A stretch of 64,000 nt of DNA from Acholeplasma oculi (GCF_900166985.1 NZ_FUZK01000001.1:665288-729287), one strand, 5' to 3'; shown: positions 45,719-56,041, numbered from the stretch's first letter. Numbers and translations are program-made. The notes: generated from the letters alone by a model not told the origin.

Positions 45719-46373
45719 TTGACGCTCCCTTTACAACTTTACTTAACGCTTCTCTTGCAGCATTTTGTTCTGCTTCTTTAGTAGATGAACCCATGCCAAT
45801 CCCTAATAAAATACTATCTTCTAAATGTACTTCAGATCTAAAAATTGGTTTATGAGAAGGTCCTCCCACTTTAACCGTTTTATACGTAATACTTTTTCTT
45901 TCTAGTTGAATCATTTCTTGAAGTTGTGTTTTATAATCTTTAATACTTTCTACAAGTTTTAAATGTGGAATAACTAATCGATTAAAAACCTCTCTTGTAA
46001 CTTCTAAACCTAAATCAATATATATAGCAGCAAACAACGCCTCAAAAGCATCTGCTACCATACTTTGTTTAGCCTCTGTTTCACCATTTCCTAATTTCAT
46101 ATATTTAGGCAAATCAATTTCACAAGCATAGAGGTATAATGCCTCTTCTCTAACACTTTGAGCTCTTTTTTTGGTTAGAACTCCTTGATCTCTTTGATCT
46201 TTATGGTATAAGTAATCACTCATTAAAATCTCGATAACTGCATCTCCTAAAAATTCTAAACGCTCGTTATGATCTACTTGATTTTCATGTGCATAAGATG
46301 TATGTGTGAGTGCCATTTCATATAATTTGATTTGTTTGGGTTTAATATTTAATTTTTCAAACAACTCATTCAT
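45699..46373 (-). CDS. rnc: Ribonuclease III
   Basis: Double-strand RNA endonuclease for rRNA and mRNA processing. A 224 aa protein with catalytic domain (about 1-145, signature HNERLEFLGDAVIEILMS; metal Glu/Asp of DAFEALFAAIYIDLG) and a C-terminal dsRNA-binding domain (about 150-220, DYKTQLQEMIQLERKSITYK, GMGSSTKEAEQNAAREAL). It overlaps plsX upstream by 8 nt and the DnaD-like gene downstream by 20 nt, so translation is probably coupled. Confidence 0.95.
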   Translation of the reverse strand: MNELFEKLNIKPKQIKLYEMALTHTSYAHENQVDHNERLEFLGDAVIEILMSDYLYHKDQRDQGVLTKKRAQSVREEALYLYACEIDLPKYMKLGNGETEAKQSMVADAFEALFAAIYIDLGLEVTREVFNRLVIPHLKLVESIKDYKTQLQEMIQLERKSITYKTVKVGGPSHKPIFRSEVHLEDSILLGIGMGSSTKEAEQNAAREALSKVVKGASNDSKVI

Positions 46374-47370
46374 TCTTACTACCTAATGCTTTCTTCACTT
46401 TATTAATAACATCAAATTCAACCATTTGCTTGGCTTGTCTGATGGCGTTCATAAAAGCGTATCGTTCACTTGAACCATGTGCTTTGACAACTACATGCTC
46501 AAGTCCAGCAATTAAAGCACCACCAACTTCATCTGCAGACATCGCTTTTTTAAAGTTCTTTAATTGTTTTTTCATGAATAAGACAGCTGCTAATTTAGAG
46601 ATTAAACTTGATTTAATCTCTCTTTTTAAGATTGTACCCATTGCTTTAGCAGTACCTTCCATCGTCTTCATTACAATATTTGCTGTGAAACCATCTGAAA
46701 GTAATATTTGAGCATCACTTGTTAAAATTTCTTTAGGTTCTAAGTTACCATAAAAGTTTATACCTTTATGTTCACTTAATAGATTAAATGTTTCAACATC
46801 AATCTCTCTCCCCTTACCTTTTTCAGTCCCAATATTAATGAGTCCAACAGAAGGATTCACTTGTCCATATACTTCTTTTAATACAACGGTTGAAAATACT
46901 GCAAAATCCACTAAATGCTCAGGTTTTGCATCAATATTTCCACCAGCATCTAAAAGAATCGTCGGTTTACCTTGAACCGATGGAATCATCGGTGCAATAG
47001 CAACCCTACTCATTTCTTTCATAGGTCTAATTAAGAAAAAAGATGAAAAAATCAGTGCTTGTGTCGGTCCTGCAGATACTATACCATCAGCATGTCCTTC
47101 TTTAACAAAGTTCATAGCCATAATCATGGATGTATCTTTATCGTTTCTTAATGTATTTCTACCAATGTCTTTAACCCCCATGTCAAAGAACTTTGGTGCA
47201 TGTACTGTATATAATCTTTCATGCGTTACCAAATAGGGTTTCATCAGTTCTAAATCACCAAAAAGTGTTAGTTTTAAGTTTGGATATGCTTTTAAAGCAT
47301 CCAAACTTCCTAATATAATTTCTTTTGGTGCTAAATCTCCACCCATTGCATCGATTGCTAAATGAATCAT
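46366..47370 (-). CDS. plsX: Phosphate acyltransferase PlsX
   Basis: Converts acyl-ACP to acyl-phosphate for PlsY in phospholipid synthesis. The 334 aa protein starts MIHLAIDAMGGDLAPKEII, the typical PlsX N-terminus. GNIDAKPEHLVDFAVF, NIGTEKGKG and SDGFTANIVMKTMEGTA are further family segments. A central insert reading SIMIAMNF-type helix and the basic C-terminus are normal. In Bacillus plsX sits behind fapR with fab genes; here it is between recG and rnc. It connects to acpP (30186) and fakA (6342) in this window. Confidence 0.95.
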   Translation of the reverse strand: MIHLAIDAMGGDLAPKEIILGSLDALKAYPNLKLTLFGDLELMKPYLVTHERLYTVHAPKFFDMGVKDIGRNTLRNDKDTSMIMAMNFVKEGHADGIVSAGPTQALIFSSFFLIRPMKEMSRVAIAPMIPSVQGKPTILLDAGGNIDAKPEHLVDFAVFSTVVLKEVYGQVNPSVGLINIGTEKGKGREIDVETFNLLSEHKGINFYGNLEPKEILTSDAQILLSDGFTANIVMKTMEGTAKAMGTILKREIKSSLISKLAAVLFMKKQLKNFKKAMSADEVGGALIAGLEHVVVKAHGSSERYAFMNAIRQAKQMVEFDVINKVKKALGSKNE

Positions 47371-47396
47371 AGTATACCTCCATCATCTAATAATGA

Positions 47397-49340
47397 TTAT
47401 ATCACTAACTTGTTAATTCTATTTTTTAAATACGGATATTTTTCGAGTTGTTTGGCATATCGTGCTGCATCTTTACGAACTCTTTTTAAAATATCTAAAT
47501 CTTGAATCATATCAATGAATTGATATTTTGTTTGTCCACTTTGTATAAAACTAGAAAATATACCTGGACCTCTTAATTTTAAATCATATTCACTTAATAA
47601 AAATCCATCCTCTGTTGATACTAAAAACTCTAATCGATCATGGTCAGATTTATCTGTTACTAAATAACATTTTCCTAATTTTTTTCCTCGACCTACACGA
47701 CCTCTTAATTGATGTAATTGAGATAATCCAAAGTTGTTTGCACCCATAATAAATATTTTTGTCGCATTAGGAACATCAATCCCTACCTCAATCATCGTGG
47801 TTGCTAGCAATACACCTTTAGGATTTAATATAAATTCAGCTAAGATTGTATCCACCTCAGATGAATCTAGACGTCCATGTATAACATAAAGATGTTCATG
47901 TTCTAATTCATTTCTTAAAATATCTAACATCGATTCAATTGATGGACCCTTTAATCCTTGTTCGATTAAAGGTGTTACAATAAATGTTTGTTCATTTATA
48001 GATTGAGACTCTTTAATCAACTTAATAATTTCATCTATGGGTTCATCATAGAAAATCATTGTTTGTATCGGTAGTTTATGTTTAGGTTTTTGTTTAATGT
48101 TACTAATTTCTAAATCTCCAAAATACGAAAGTGATAAACTTCTAGGAATAGGCGTAGCTGTTAAATAAAGTGTATCTTTTGTTACAGATTTTTTAATCAG
48201 TTGATCTCTAATTTCTACACCGAATTTATGCTGTTCATCAATAATGACTAATCCTAAATTTGAAAACTCAACACTTAAACCTAAAATATGAGTACCAAAA
48301 ATAACTTTATATACACCTGTTTGAATATCTTTTAATATTTGATCTTTTTGTTTAGACTGCGATGTAATAAATACAGATAGAATATCCGGATACAGTTTAG
48401 TAAAATTTTCATAGTGCTGTTTAGCAAGTATTTCAGTAGGTGCCATCAATGCTGATTGATATCCGGCATTGATCATACCAAGCATCCCTATAAATGCAAC
48501 ATTTGTTTTACCTGTACCCACATCGCCTTGAATCAGACGGTACATACTCACTTCTTGTTTAAAATCTCTAAAGATGTCATTGACTGCTTCTTGTTGATCA
48601 AGTGTTAATTGATAAGGTATTCTTCCAATCATTTCTTTTATCCATTGAATTTGATATTCAATAGATTTTCTAGGATGTTTAGGTGTTAACTGATGTAGAT
48701 ATTTTAAAGAATGAAAGAAGGCTTCTTCGACTTTAAAACGATATTGTGCTTTTTTAAGCATTTCCATAGAAGATGGAAAATGTAGATGATAATATGCTTC
48801 TTTTCTTTGTATAAGTTGATATTTTTGAATGATCTCATCTGGAAGTGTTTCAAAAATATCAACAACTTGTTCATCAAATATTGTTTGAATGATATTAGAA
48901 ACAACTTTATCATGTAATTCATCAATTTGATAAATAGGTTTTAATATCGGTGTTTTAATATCTTTTGTAATAAAACTTACTAAAAGTTCATTTTTGAAGA
49001 AATTATATTTACCTTTGACTAAAACCATTTGATTAACTTGTAGTTCTTTTTCAAGGTATGGACGTCCAAATATCGTTAACTCTACAATAGAATTTTCTAC
49101 CTTCAACGGATATTTTAAGACAACCACTTGTTTTTTAAATCGTTTAGGTGCATCTGCAATATATCCTTGTAGTGTAACCTCATCACCATGTTTTAAATCC
49201 TTTAAATTTTGTACAACAAAATCTTCATATGATTTGGGTACATATGAAATAAGGTCATATGTATTCCATATGCCTTTATATCTAAAACTTCTTAAGATTT
49301 TAGGTCCCACACCATGGATATCTTTTAGATCTTTATTCAT
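47397..49340 (-). CDS. recG: ATP-dependent DNA helicase RecG
   Basis: Branch-migrating helicase that reverses stalled forks, 647 aa. Wedge/OB domain (about 40-145), then helicase motifs: I in IQGDVGTGKTNVAFIGML, Ia in ALMAPTEILAKQHYENF, II in VIIDEQHKFG, III in LTATPIPRSL, IV-VI in TTMIEVGIDVPNAT and QLRGRVGRGK. It is the first gene of the recG-plsX-rnc-dnaD-nth operon. Length is slightly shorter than the usual 680-690 aa, consistent with a trimmed N-terminus. Confidence 0.95.
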   Translation of the reverse strand: MNKDLKDIHGVGPKILRSFRYKGIWNTYDLISYVPKSYEDFVVQNLKDLKHGDEVTLQGYIADAPKRFKKQVVVLKYPLKVENSIVELTIFGRPYLEKELQVNQMVLVKGKYNFFKNELLVSFITKDIKTPILKPIYQIDELHDKVVSNIIQTIFDEQVVDIFETLPDEIIQKYQLIQRKEAYYHLHFPSSMEMLKKAQYRFKVEEAFFHSLKYLHQLTPKHPRKSIEYQIQWIKEMIGRIPYQLTLDQQEAVNDIFRDFKQEVSMYRLIQGDVGTGKTNVAFIGMLGMINAGYQSALMAPTEILAKQHYENFTKLYPDILSVFITSQSKQKDQILKDIQTGVYKVIFGTHILGLSVEFSNLGLVIIDEQHKFGVEIRDQLIKKSVTKDTLYLTATPIPRSLSLSYFGDLEISNIKQKPKHKLPIQTMIFYDEPIDEIIKLIKESQSINEQTFIVTPLIEQGLKGPSIESMLDILRNELEHEHLYVIHGRLDSSEVDTILAEFILNPKGVLLATTMIEVGIDVPNATKIFIMGANNFGLSQLHQLRGRVGRGKKLGKCYLVTDKSDHDRLEFLVSTEDGFLLSEYDLKLRGPGIFSSFIQSGQTKYQFIDMIQDLDILKRVRKDAARYAKQLEKYPYLKNRINKLVI

Positions 49341-49384
49341 ATTTTTATTATACCACCATGATTTAGAAATCTATTGATGGTATA

Positions 49385-50557
49385 TTAATCTAGTGAAATA
49401 TTAAGTCCTGCTGTATAACCTGTTGAAAAAGCAGATGTAATATTAAAACCACCTGTATACGCATTAATATCCATCACTTCTCCACAAAAAGAGATAAACG
49501 GATTCATTTTTGAACGCATGGTTTTTGGATCAATTTCTTTAACTGTTACACCTCCATTAGTTACAAATGCAGCAGGAAATCCTCTTGTTGTATAGATTGT
49601 CATTGGAAAGTTTTTTAATAGTTTTAAGTAATTTGTATCTTCTGATTTTAAGAAATCTATCAGTCTTTTAGGTATGTTATGCTCTTTAAATAAATCATCT
49701 AAACCATCTTTTGCAGCCTCAAGTTGATTTAAAGATACCTTTGGCATAAAATCAATTGCAACCTTTACAGGTGTATCTTTTTCTTCTAACATTTCTAATA
49801 TATAGAAACTCGCTCTTAATGCTGCTGGACCTGATAATCCGAAATGGGTTATCAGTAAATCATGAGTAATTGTTTTTTTAACTTTCGTTTCATTTTTATA
49901 AACCATCAATGAAACATCTTTAAAAGATAATCCTTGAAGTGTTTTTTCATGGATAAATTTTTCATTGGATACTAAAGGTACTTCCGCAGGTATTAACTTT
50001 GTAATTTCATGACCCACACTTTTAGCAAACAGATGACCTGAACCATCTGAACCAGTTTGAGGTAATGTGATACCTCCTGTTGCAATAATTAAGTGTTGAT
50101 AAGGTATTTTTTGATCTTCCAGTATAACCAGTTTATGGGATGCGTCAATATCTTTGACATAGGCATTGAGTAACACATTTATATTTAATTCTTGGATACG
50201 TCTAATAAGAGCGTCCACAATATCTTGAGCTTTATTACTTACTGGAAACATACGTCCATGGTCTTCTTCTTTTAATGGGCAATTCATTTTAGCGAAAAAA
50301 GCCATAATATCTTTAGGTCCAAAAGTATGTAGTGTACTATATAAAAATTTACCATTTTTTGGAATATATGTAATACATTCATCAACTTCCATATTTGCAG
50401 TGACATTACATCGACCACCACCGGTTAATTTCATCTTAGTTCCTAGTTGTTTACCACGTTCAATTAAGAATACATCTAAGTTTTTATGGTTTGTTTTGGC
50501 ACTTATTGCAGCCATCATACCTGATGGTCCACCACCAATAACGATAATGGGATTCAT
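49385..50557 (-). CDS. HI0933/YhiN-family FAD-dependent oxidoreductase
   Basis: A 390 aa flavoprotein. PIIVIGGGPSGMMAAISA is the dinucleotide motif, GGRCNVTANMEVDECITY the second family motif, and HGRMFPVSNKAQDIVDAL, ATGGITLPQTGSDGSGH and FCGEVMDINAYTGGFN-type segments follow. The HI0933/YhiN family has no settled function. ATG 50557 is chosen because AAAGGGTGA lies 5-7 nt upstream; a GTG three codons earlier would be inside it. It stands between recG and the pot operon. Confidence 0.88.
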   Translation of the reverse strand: MNPIIVIGGGPSGMMAAISAKTNHKNLDVFLIERGKQLGTKMKLTGGGRCNVTANMEVDECITYIPKNGKFLYSTLHTFGPKDIMAFFAKMNCPLKEEDHGRMFPVSNKAQDIVDALIRRIQELNINVLLNAYVKDIDASHKLVILEDQKIPYQHLIIATGGITLPQTGSDGSGHLFAKSVGHEITKLIPAEVPLVSNEKFIHEKTLQGLSFKDVSLMVYKNETKVKKTITHDLLITHFGLSGPAALRASFYILEMLEEKDTPVKVAIDFMPKVSLNQLEAAKDGLDDLFKEHNIPKRLIDFLKSEDTNYLKLLKNFPMTIYTTRGFPAAFVTNGGVTVKEIDPKTMRSKMNPFISFCGEVMDINAYTGGFNITSAFSTGYTAGLNISLD

Positions 50558-50664
50558 ATGCTTCACCCTTTCTATCCACTATTATATAAGATTTCCTATA
50601 AATATTGGTTTTCTTTGAATCTTTATGTTGTTCATACGTTTTTTTAAATATCATATTAAATAAA

Positions 50665-50695
50665 TAGAGACACTTAACATCTAAGTGTCTCTATA
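50665..50695 (-). terminator. Terminator of the pot operon
   Basis: AGAGACACTTA and TAAGTGTCTCT form an 11 bp stem with a short loop, then ATTTATTTAAT on the minus strand. It is about 40 nt after potD. Confidence 0.75.
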
Positions 50696-50732
50696 CGAAA
50701 TAGTTTTTAAATCCTGTATTTAAAATGATGGA

Positions 50733-51872
50733 TTAAGTCGTTTTAACATCGTTTAACATGAGATTTAATTGTGCCATCACAGATTGTTCAAAACTAGCAT
50801 ATGGCGTACCTCTAAAGGTTTCGCTATCTGGATAATAATCCAAATATGCACGAGACCAATTGTTTAACCATTCATCATCACCTTCATACGTTGTAATCTC
50901 TAAGTATGTATTATAAAGAGGTGTTGAATATCCAACTACAGATGCATTCTCATATGCATTTGCAGGGTCTAAGAAGAAATCAATAAATAAATGTGCTAAA
51001 TCTGTGTTTCTAGCTTTTGTAGGTATGACAAATGCATCCATAAATGCCATTGTATTTTCAGGAATATAGATATCATATAATTTTTCATCATATGCCATAC
51101 CTTCATCTAAATCTACATAAAGCATATCCAAAAAGTCACCTGTCCAAACGAATGCCAAGTCTAAATTATTAGCTTGGATATCTTTTTTAAGTGCATCATC
51201 TGCAAACACTTGAAAGTTTGCTGCCACAAGTGTTTCTTTAGCTAAAGTGATATTTGTTTTTGTTTGACCCTCTTGAATATCATCTGGTAAACCATTTGGG
51301 TCTAGGTTGTGGCTTAATAATGCTGCAGCATATGCATACTGTGCAACATCATACATACCAACTCTATTTGTAGGTCTTAAATCTGGGTTAAAATATGCTT
51401 GCCAACCATGTGTTTCTAAAGCTGTTTCTAAACCTGTAATACGTCGATTATACATCAGTCCAAATGTACCCCAAAAGTATGGTACAAAATATTCATCAGA
51501 ACCTTCAGTCATCGTAGACATGATACCTTCTAAACCCTTCATATAAGGGTTATCAATTCGATCATAATGACTTAACTTCGTAAAATCTATTTTTTGAATT
51601 AAACCTTCACGTTTCATTTTTTCAATCATGTAATCCGATGGTAATACTAAATCAAAAGCAGTTGTTCCTGATTTGATTTTAGAATAGAATAACTCATTAC
51701 TATCTGCAATAGAAATAGAAACTTCCACATTATATGTTTCTTCAAATAATATAACCAAATCTTCATTAATATATTCACCCCAGTTAAGGATTAATAGTTT
51801 TTGATTGGTTGTGCATCCATTTAGAATCACTGTTACGAGTAAAAGTGAAATCATCATAAAGAGTTTTTTCAT
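50733..51872 (-). CDS. potD: Spermidine/putrescine-binding lipoprotein
   Basis: Substrate-binding lipoprotein of the polyamine ABC importer, 379 aa. Signal peptide with lipobox LNGC (Cys about 20), then the PotD-type fold: LLILNWGEYINEDLVILFEE, DLVLPSDYMIEKM, FVPYFWGTFGLMYNR, VFADDALKKD, DLAFVWTGDF, and PTKARNTDLAHLFIDFFLDP. These are the usual polyamine-pocket regions with Trp/Tyr residues. It overlaps potC by 4 nt and ends the potABCD operon. Confidence 0.9.
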   Translation of the reverse strand: MKKLFMMISLLLVTVILNGCTTNQKLLILNWGEYINEDLVILFEETYNVEVSISIADSNELFYSKIKSGTTAFDLVLPSDYMIEKMKREGLIQKIDFTKLSHYDRIDNPYMKGLEGIMSTMTEGSDEYFVPYFWGTFGLMYNRRITGLETALETHGWQAYFNPDLRPTNRVGMYDVAQYAYAAALLSHNLDPNGLPDDIQEGQTKTNITLAKETLVAANFQVFADDALKKDIQANNLDLAFVWTGDFLDMLYVDLDEGMAYDEKLYDIYIPENTMAFMDAFVIPTKARNTDLAHLFIDFFLDPANAYENASVVGYSTPLYNTYLEITTYEGDDEWLNNWSRAYLDYYPDSETFRGTPYASFEQSVMAQLNLMLNDVKTT

Positions 51873-52723
51873 TTCTTTTTACCTCTTTTAACAAATAATT
51901 GATAAACCGTTAATAATCCAAGTGTTGTAAGTGTCAAGAGTGTTGAGAATGCATAAACGGATGGTGTTAAACTCTTTCTACCAATAGATCCATAAATCCA
52001 AATAGATAAATTATCAAATCCATTACCCGTTGTATAATAACTAATAACAAAATCATCAATACTCATTGTAAGAGCTAATAACATACCTGAAAATATACCC
52101 GCAGTAATTGCAGGAACAATAACCTTAACTAATGCTTTATAAGGTTTAATTCCTAAATCCAGTGCAGCATCCATTAAATTAGGATCCATTTCTTTAAGTT
52201 TAGGTAAAACACTTAATACAACATAAGGTAATGTAAAGAATAAATGTGCAAGTATTAAAGTAACCGGTCCAAAAATATAAGGGAAAATGGGTAAGAGTAA
52301 TGAAAAGACTAACATCAGTGAAATACCTGATACAATATCCGCATTCAATATTGGGATATTATTTAGTAAGACTACTTGTTGTCTCTTACGTTTTGATAAT
52401 GCATGAATACCAATTGCCATTAAAGTTCCTAGTACTGTTGCTAAAAGAGTTGCAATAAAACTTGTTAATAATGTATTTGTAATCGCGTTTCTTAAACTAC
52501 GATTTGAAAGCATATTTACATACCAGTCTAATGTGAAATTATCAAACTGATTGACATTAGCGCTTGAGTTTACAGATTGAATTAATAAAATAATGATTGG
52601 AATATATAATGAAAATACAATCAGAGAAACAAATACTTTTCTTAAGATTAACCAAACTTTTTTAAACGTTCTATAATCTTTATAACCATATTCTTCTAAT
52701 GAAGCTACAGGGTATTTCGTCAT
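51869..52723 (-). CDS. potC: Polyamine ABC transporter permease PotC
   Basis: A 284 aa permease with six membrane helices. The ABC-permease EAA loop reads MDAALDLGIKPYKALVKVIVP near residue 180, and TMSIDDFVISYYTTG is the typical PotC/PotB segment. It forms the channel with PotB in the membrane. Overlaps of 4 nt with potB upstream and potD downstream show a tight operon. The N-terminal 20 residues (MTKYPVASLEEYGYKDYRT) are a cytoplasmic extension longer than usual. Confidence 0.92.
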   Translation of the reverse strand: MTKYPVASLEEYGYKDYRTFKKVWLILRKVFVSLIVFSLYIPIIILLIQSVNSSANVNQFDNFTLDWYVNMLSNRSLRNAITNTLLTSFIATLLATVLGTLMAIGIHALSKRKRQQVVLLNNIPILNADIVSGISLMLVFSLLLPIFPYIFGPVTLILAHLFFTLPYVVLSVLPKLKEMDPNLMDAALDLGIKPYKALVKVIVPAITAGIFSGMLLALTMSIDDFVISYYTTGNGFDNLSIWIYGSIGRKSLTPSVYAFSTLLTLTTLGLLTVYQLFVKRGKKK

Positions 52724-53559
52724 AATAATGTTTCTCCTTCCTTATCAATCTTAGAAACAAATAAAATACTTACAAAAATGATAATCAGGATAATCATTGA
52801 GAGTAGAGAACCTAAATTATAATCCATATATCTAAATGATTGTTCAATCACATTACCAATTAATAAGATATTACCTGCACCTAAAATCTCTGGAATTGCA
52901 AAACCACTCATTGCAGGTAAGAACACAAGGATAGAACCTGTAGCTACACCTTTTAATGAAAGTGGAAAGACAACTTTCATAAACTTTTGAAAGTCTGTTA
53001 ATCCTAAATCAAGTGCTGCTTCTTCAAGTGCATAATCAATCTTTTCTAAAGCTGTATAGATCGGTAAAATCATAAATGGTAAATATGTTAATACGAGTCC
53101 TACTAAAACTGCTACTTCAGTCCCTTTAAATACTGGGAATAAGATGTCTGTTTGAGTCATTGAGGACAAAATATCTGTAATAATATTATTCTCATTCATT
53201 AAATTGCCAAGAGCCTCAGTTCTTAATAAAAGATTGGACCACATAGGTAAAATAAAGATTGCTAAAACTAAGAACTTATTCTTAATTTTTGATCTAAATA
53301 CTGTATAAGCTACTAAATATCCTAAAACAAATGAAATTAAAGTTGTTAGAATTGCAAAATAAAATGAGTTAAAAAATGCTGTTTGAATGGATGGTTCTAA
53401 TAATGCTTGATAAAAACTAAAATTAAATTCATAATTATCTAAACTTAACCCTTCTGTATAAGAAAGCGATAAGAATAACATGACAAACATTGGAATGAGT
53501 GCAAGTAAGAACAACCAAACAACATAAGGTATGGATAATTTACTAAACGGTTTCTTCAT
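52720..53559 (-). CDS. potB: Polyamine ABC transporter permease PotB
   Basis: A 279 aa permease with six membrane helices. Its EAA loop is YALEEAALDLGLTDFQKFMKV-like, contacting PotA, and FLPAMSGFAIPEILGAGN is conserved in PotB. With PotC it forms the membrane channel for spermidine/putrescine. It overlaps potA by 17 nt and potC by 4 nt. Confidence 0.92.
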   Translation of the reverse strand: MKKPFSKLSIPYVVWLFLLALIPMFVMLFLSLSYTEGLSLDNYEFNFSFYQALLEPSIQTAFFNSFYFAILTTLISFVLGYLVAYTVFRSKIKNKFLVLAIFILPMWSNLLLRTEALGNLMNENNIITDILSSMTQTDILFPVFKGTEVAVLVGLVLTYLPFMILPIYTALEKIDYALEEAALDLGLTDFQKFMKVVFPLSLKGVATGSILVFLPAMSGFAIPEILGAGNILLIGNVIEQSFRYMDYNLGSLLSMIILIIIFVSILFVSKIDKEGETLL

Positions 53560-54664
53560 GTTCAGATACCTTCATCATATGAATTTCATATGGGTCAATC
53601 TTTAAACCAATTTGATCGCCTACTTGATAGTTTTCATAGGTGTTGACCATCAATTTATAATCCCCTACTAAAACATCTAATTCATTGTGAACACCTTTGA
53701 AGATACTGGATACGACTTTACCAACGAGTTTTGCATCTTTAAGTGGAACAACGTCAAAGTCTTCAGGACGAATGACAACATCCACTTTTTCTTTATTTAC
53801 AAAAGGATATTTACCACAATCAAATAATACACCTAAGAACTCAACTTGTTCTTTTTCAAAGTAAGTTCCTTCAATAATATTAGATTCACCGATAAATGTA
53901 GCAACATATCGATTCACTGGTTCATTATAAACATGTTTGGGCGTATCGAGTTGTTGGATGATACCATCCTTCATAACAACAATACGATCAGACATCGTCA
54001 TAGCTTCTTCTTGATCATGTGTGACAAAGATAAAAGTGATGCCTAATTTTCTTTGCATTTCTTTAAGTTCATATTGCATGTTTTGTCTTAACTTTAAGTC
54101 AAGAGCTGCAAGAGGTTCATCTAATAATAAAATTTGTGGTTTATTAACAAGTGCACGAGCAAGTGCAACTCTTTGTTGTTGTCCACCACTCATTTGGTTG
54201 ACTTTTCTAGATTCATAGCCTGTCAGTTTAACCAACCCTAATGCTTCTTCTACTGCTTTTTTTATTGCAGCAGAAATTAATTTGTTTTGTTCTTTGGATG
54301 GTAAGCTTGCATCAATATTAAAGAACTTTAATAGATATTTTTTGTTTCTGTTTTTTAACCCAAATGCCACATTATCAAAGACATTTAAGTGTGGGAATAA
54401 AGCATATTTTTGGAATACCGTATTAATTGGTCTTGCGTATGGTGGCAAGTCATTAAAGATTTTCCCATTAATTATAATTTCACCAGAATCTGGTTTTTCA
54501 AATCCACCAATCATGCGTAAAGTTGTTGTTTTACCACAACCTGATGGTCCAAGAAGAGTTATAAACTCATTCTCATAAATTTTTAAGCTGAGATCTTTTA
54601 CAATGAGATCATCTTCGAATTTTTTTACAACGTGAGATAGTTCAATTAGCACGTTATTGTTCAC
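53543..54664 (-). CDS. potA: Polyamine ABC transporter ATPase PotA
   Basis: A 373 aa ATPase that drives polyamine uptake. Walker A GPSGCGKTTTLRMIGG, Q-loop VFQKYALFPHL, signature QMSGGQQQRVALARALV, Walker B LLLDEPLAALD and switch His in IFVTHDQEEA. An unusual insert (NRNKKYLLKFFNIDASLPSK) follows the Q-loop. C-terminal TOBE domain (about 280-370). The start is a GTG at 54664 with GGAGG 8 nt upstream. It heads the potABCD operon. Confidence 0.93.
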   Translation of the reverse strand: MNNNVLIELSHVVKKFEDDLIVKDLSLKIYENEFITLLGPSGCGKTTTLRMIGGFEKPDSGEIIINGKIFNDLPPYARPINTVFQKYALFPHLNVFDNVAFGLKNRNKKYLLKFFNIDASLPSKEQNKLISAAIKKAVEEALGLVKLTGYESRKVNQMSGGQQQRVALARALVNKPQILLLDEPLAALDLKLRQNMQYELKEMQRKLGITFIFVTHDQEEAMTMSDRIVVMKDGIIQQLDTPKHVYNEPVNRYVATFIGESNIIEGTYFEKEQVEFLGVLFDCGKYPFVNKEKVDVVIRPEDFDVVPLKDAKLVGKVVSSIFKGVHNELDVLVGDYKLMVNTYENYQVGDQIGLKIDPYEIHMMKVSEHEETV

Positions 54665-54880
54665 TTAGTATTCCTCCATATATTTTATATTACGATTAAT
54701 CATTATATATCTTTTTTTCAAAAAGTATATCAAAAAAATCTACAAAATTTATAAATAATTCTAAATCGTAAAATGACGTAAAATTTACACCATTTTCATT
54801 ACCGAAAAAACTTATCTATATTGATATTTTTTATGATTTATTTGATGATTATATATACTTCTAAAACTTAAATAAATATA

Positions 54881-54910
54881 AAAAAAACAACCCTTTTAGG
54901 TTGTTTTTAC
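54881..54910 (-). terminator. HMG-CoA synthase terminator
   Basis: AAAACAACC and GGGTTGTTTT pair around a short loop overlapping the HMG-CoA synthase stop at 54896, followed by TTTTATATTT on the minus strand. Confidence 0.85.
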
Positions 54911-56041
54911 GTAAAAACGTTGATTATTTTCTATTTTTTCTAATCTGAAATATCCATCTGTAACATGATTTAATACTTGATCAAAACTACCAATAGGTTC
55001 AATCATTTTTTCATAAGCAGCAATCGATAATTTTACACGTCTTTTTACGATGTTTTTATGAAGTGTTTTTTCAATATGTTTTTTGTATCCTGGAACAATT
55101 GTTCCTGTAAAAAATTCTGCAACTGCACCTGAGCCGTATGAGAATAATCCAATTAAGTCTTTTGCTTTTAATTTTGCATGATCCAGTAATGAAATTAAGG
55201 ATAAGAATAAGGATCCGGTGTATATATTTCCAACTACTTTATTATATTTAATAGATGCATCAAAGTTTTCAAATAGTTTTGGTTGTTCTTTTTCATTGGC
55301 AACAAGTTGTAAACTTCTTAATGCAAGTTTTCCATAAGGTATATGGAAATTGATTGCAGTAAAATCATTCACGTCAACATTGGTTTGTGATTTATAAGAA
55401 CCAAACGTTTCTAAAAATAGTTTTTTATATGTTTCATTAGAAAACTTTCCATCCACACATGCAAAATCAAATCCATTCGGTCTCCAAAAATCATAAACAT
55501 CTTCTGAGTATAGTCCATATTGATTATTTAGTACCATGATTTTAGGGTTTCTAGAAATAATCATAGAAACAGCTCCTGCACCTTGTGTAGGTTCTCCACT
55601 TGAATTAAGTCCATATCTTGAAATATCCGATGCAATGACTAAAACTCTAGAATTTGGATTTTGTAAAATATGGCCTTTAGCAAAATAAAGCGCTGCTGTT
55701 GCACTATAACATGCTTGTTTAAGTTCTAATGCTCTTGTTTTATTTTTTAAACCTAATAAAGAAATTAAATGTGTTGATGCAGCTTTACTATAATCAAGGC
55801 CTGACTCCGTTGAAAATAATATCAAATCAATGGATTCAATATCTTCATTTGTTAATATGTTTTTAGTAGCATTTGCTGCCATGGTGACGATATCTTCATC
55901 TTCTGATGCAATTGCCATTTTTTCTGTATATAAACCGTTTATATATTTTAATGGGTTAACCCCTCTTGCTTTAGCAAGTGTATTTAAATCTAAATAATGT
56001 TTAGGTACGTAAAAGGAAATTTTATTAATTCCTACCTTCAT
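54896..56041 (-). CDS. Hydroxymethylglutaryl-CoA synthase
   Basis: Condenses acetyl-CoA with acetoacetyl-CoA to HMG-CoA, the committed precursor of mevalonate. The 381 aa thiolase-fold enzyme has the catalytic cysteine in LELKQACYSATAALYFA, the acid in ILFSTESGLDYSKAA, and the histidine in NFHIPYGKLALRSL. YTGSLFLSLISLLDH and LFSYGSGAVAEFFTG are further family segments. It starts with AGGAG and a TGTTATAAT promoter at 56080-56088, divergent from HMG-CoA reductase. In bacteria it is usually called mvaS. Confidence 0.95.
   Translation of the reverse strand: MKVGINKISFYVPKHYLDLNTLAKARGVNPLKYINGLYTEKMAIASEDEDIVTMAANATKNILTNEDIESIDLILFSTESGLDYSKAASTHLISLLGLKNKTRALELKQACYSATAALYFAKGHILQNPNSRVLVIASDISRYGLNSSGEPTQGAGAVSMIISRNPKIMVLNNQYGLYSEDVYDFWRPNGFDFACVDGKFSNETYKKLFLETFGSYKSQTNVDVNDFTAINFHIPYGKLALRSLQLVANEKEQPKLFENFDASIKYNKVVGNIYTGSLFLSLISLLDHAKLKAKDLIGLFSYGSGAVAEFFTGTIVPGYKKHIEKTLHKNIVKRRVKLSIAAYEKMIEPIGSFDQVLNHVTDGYFRLEKIENNQRFYVKTT

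Noticed and set aside
54282-54578. 98-codon plus-strand frame opposite potA
   Set aside because: Antisense to the conserved ATPase core; composition reflects the complementary strand.
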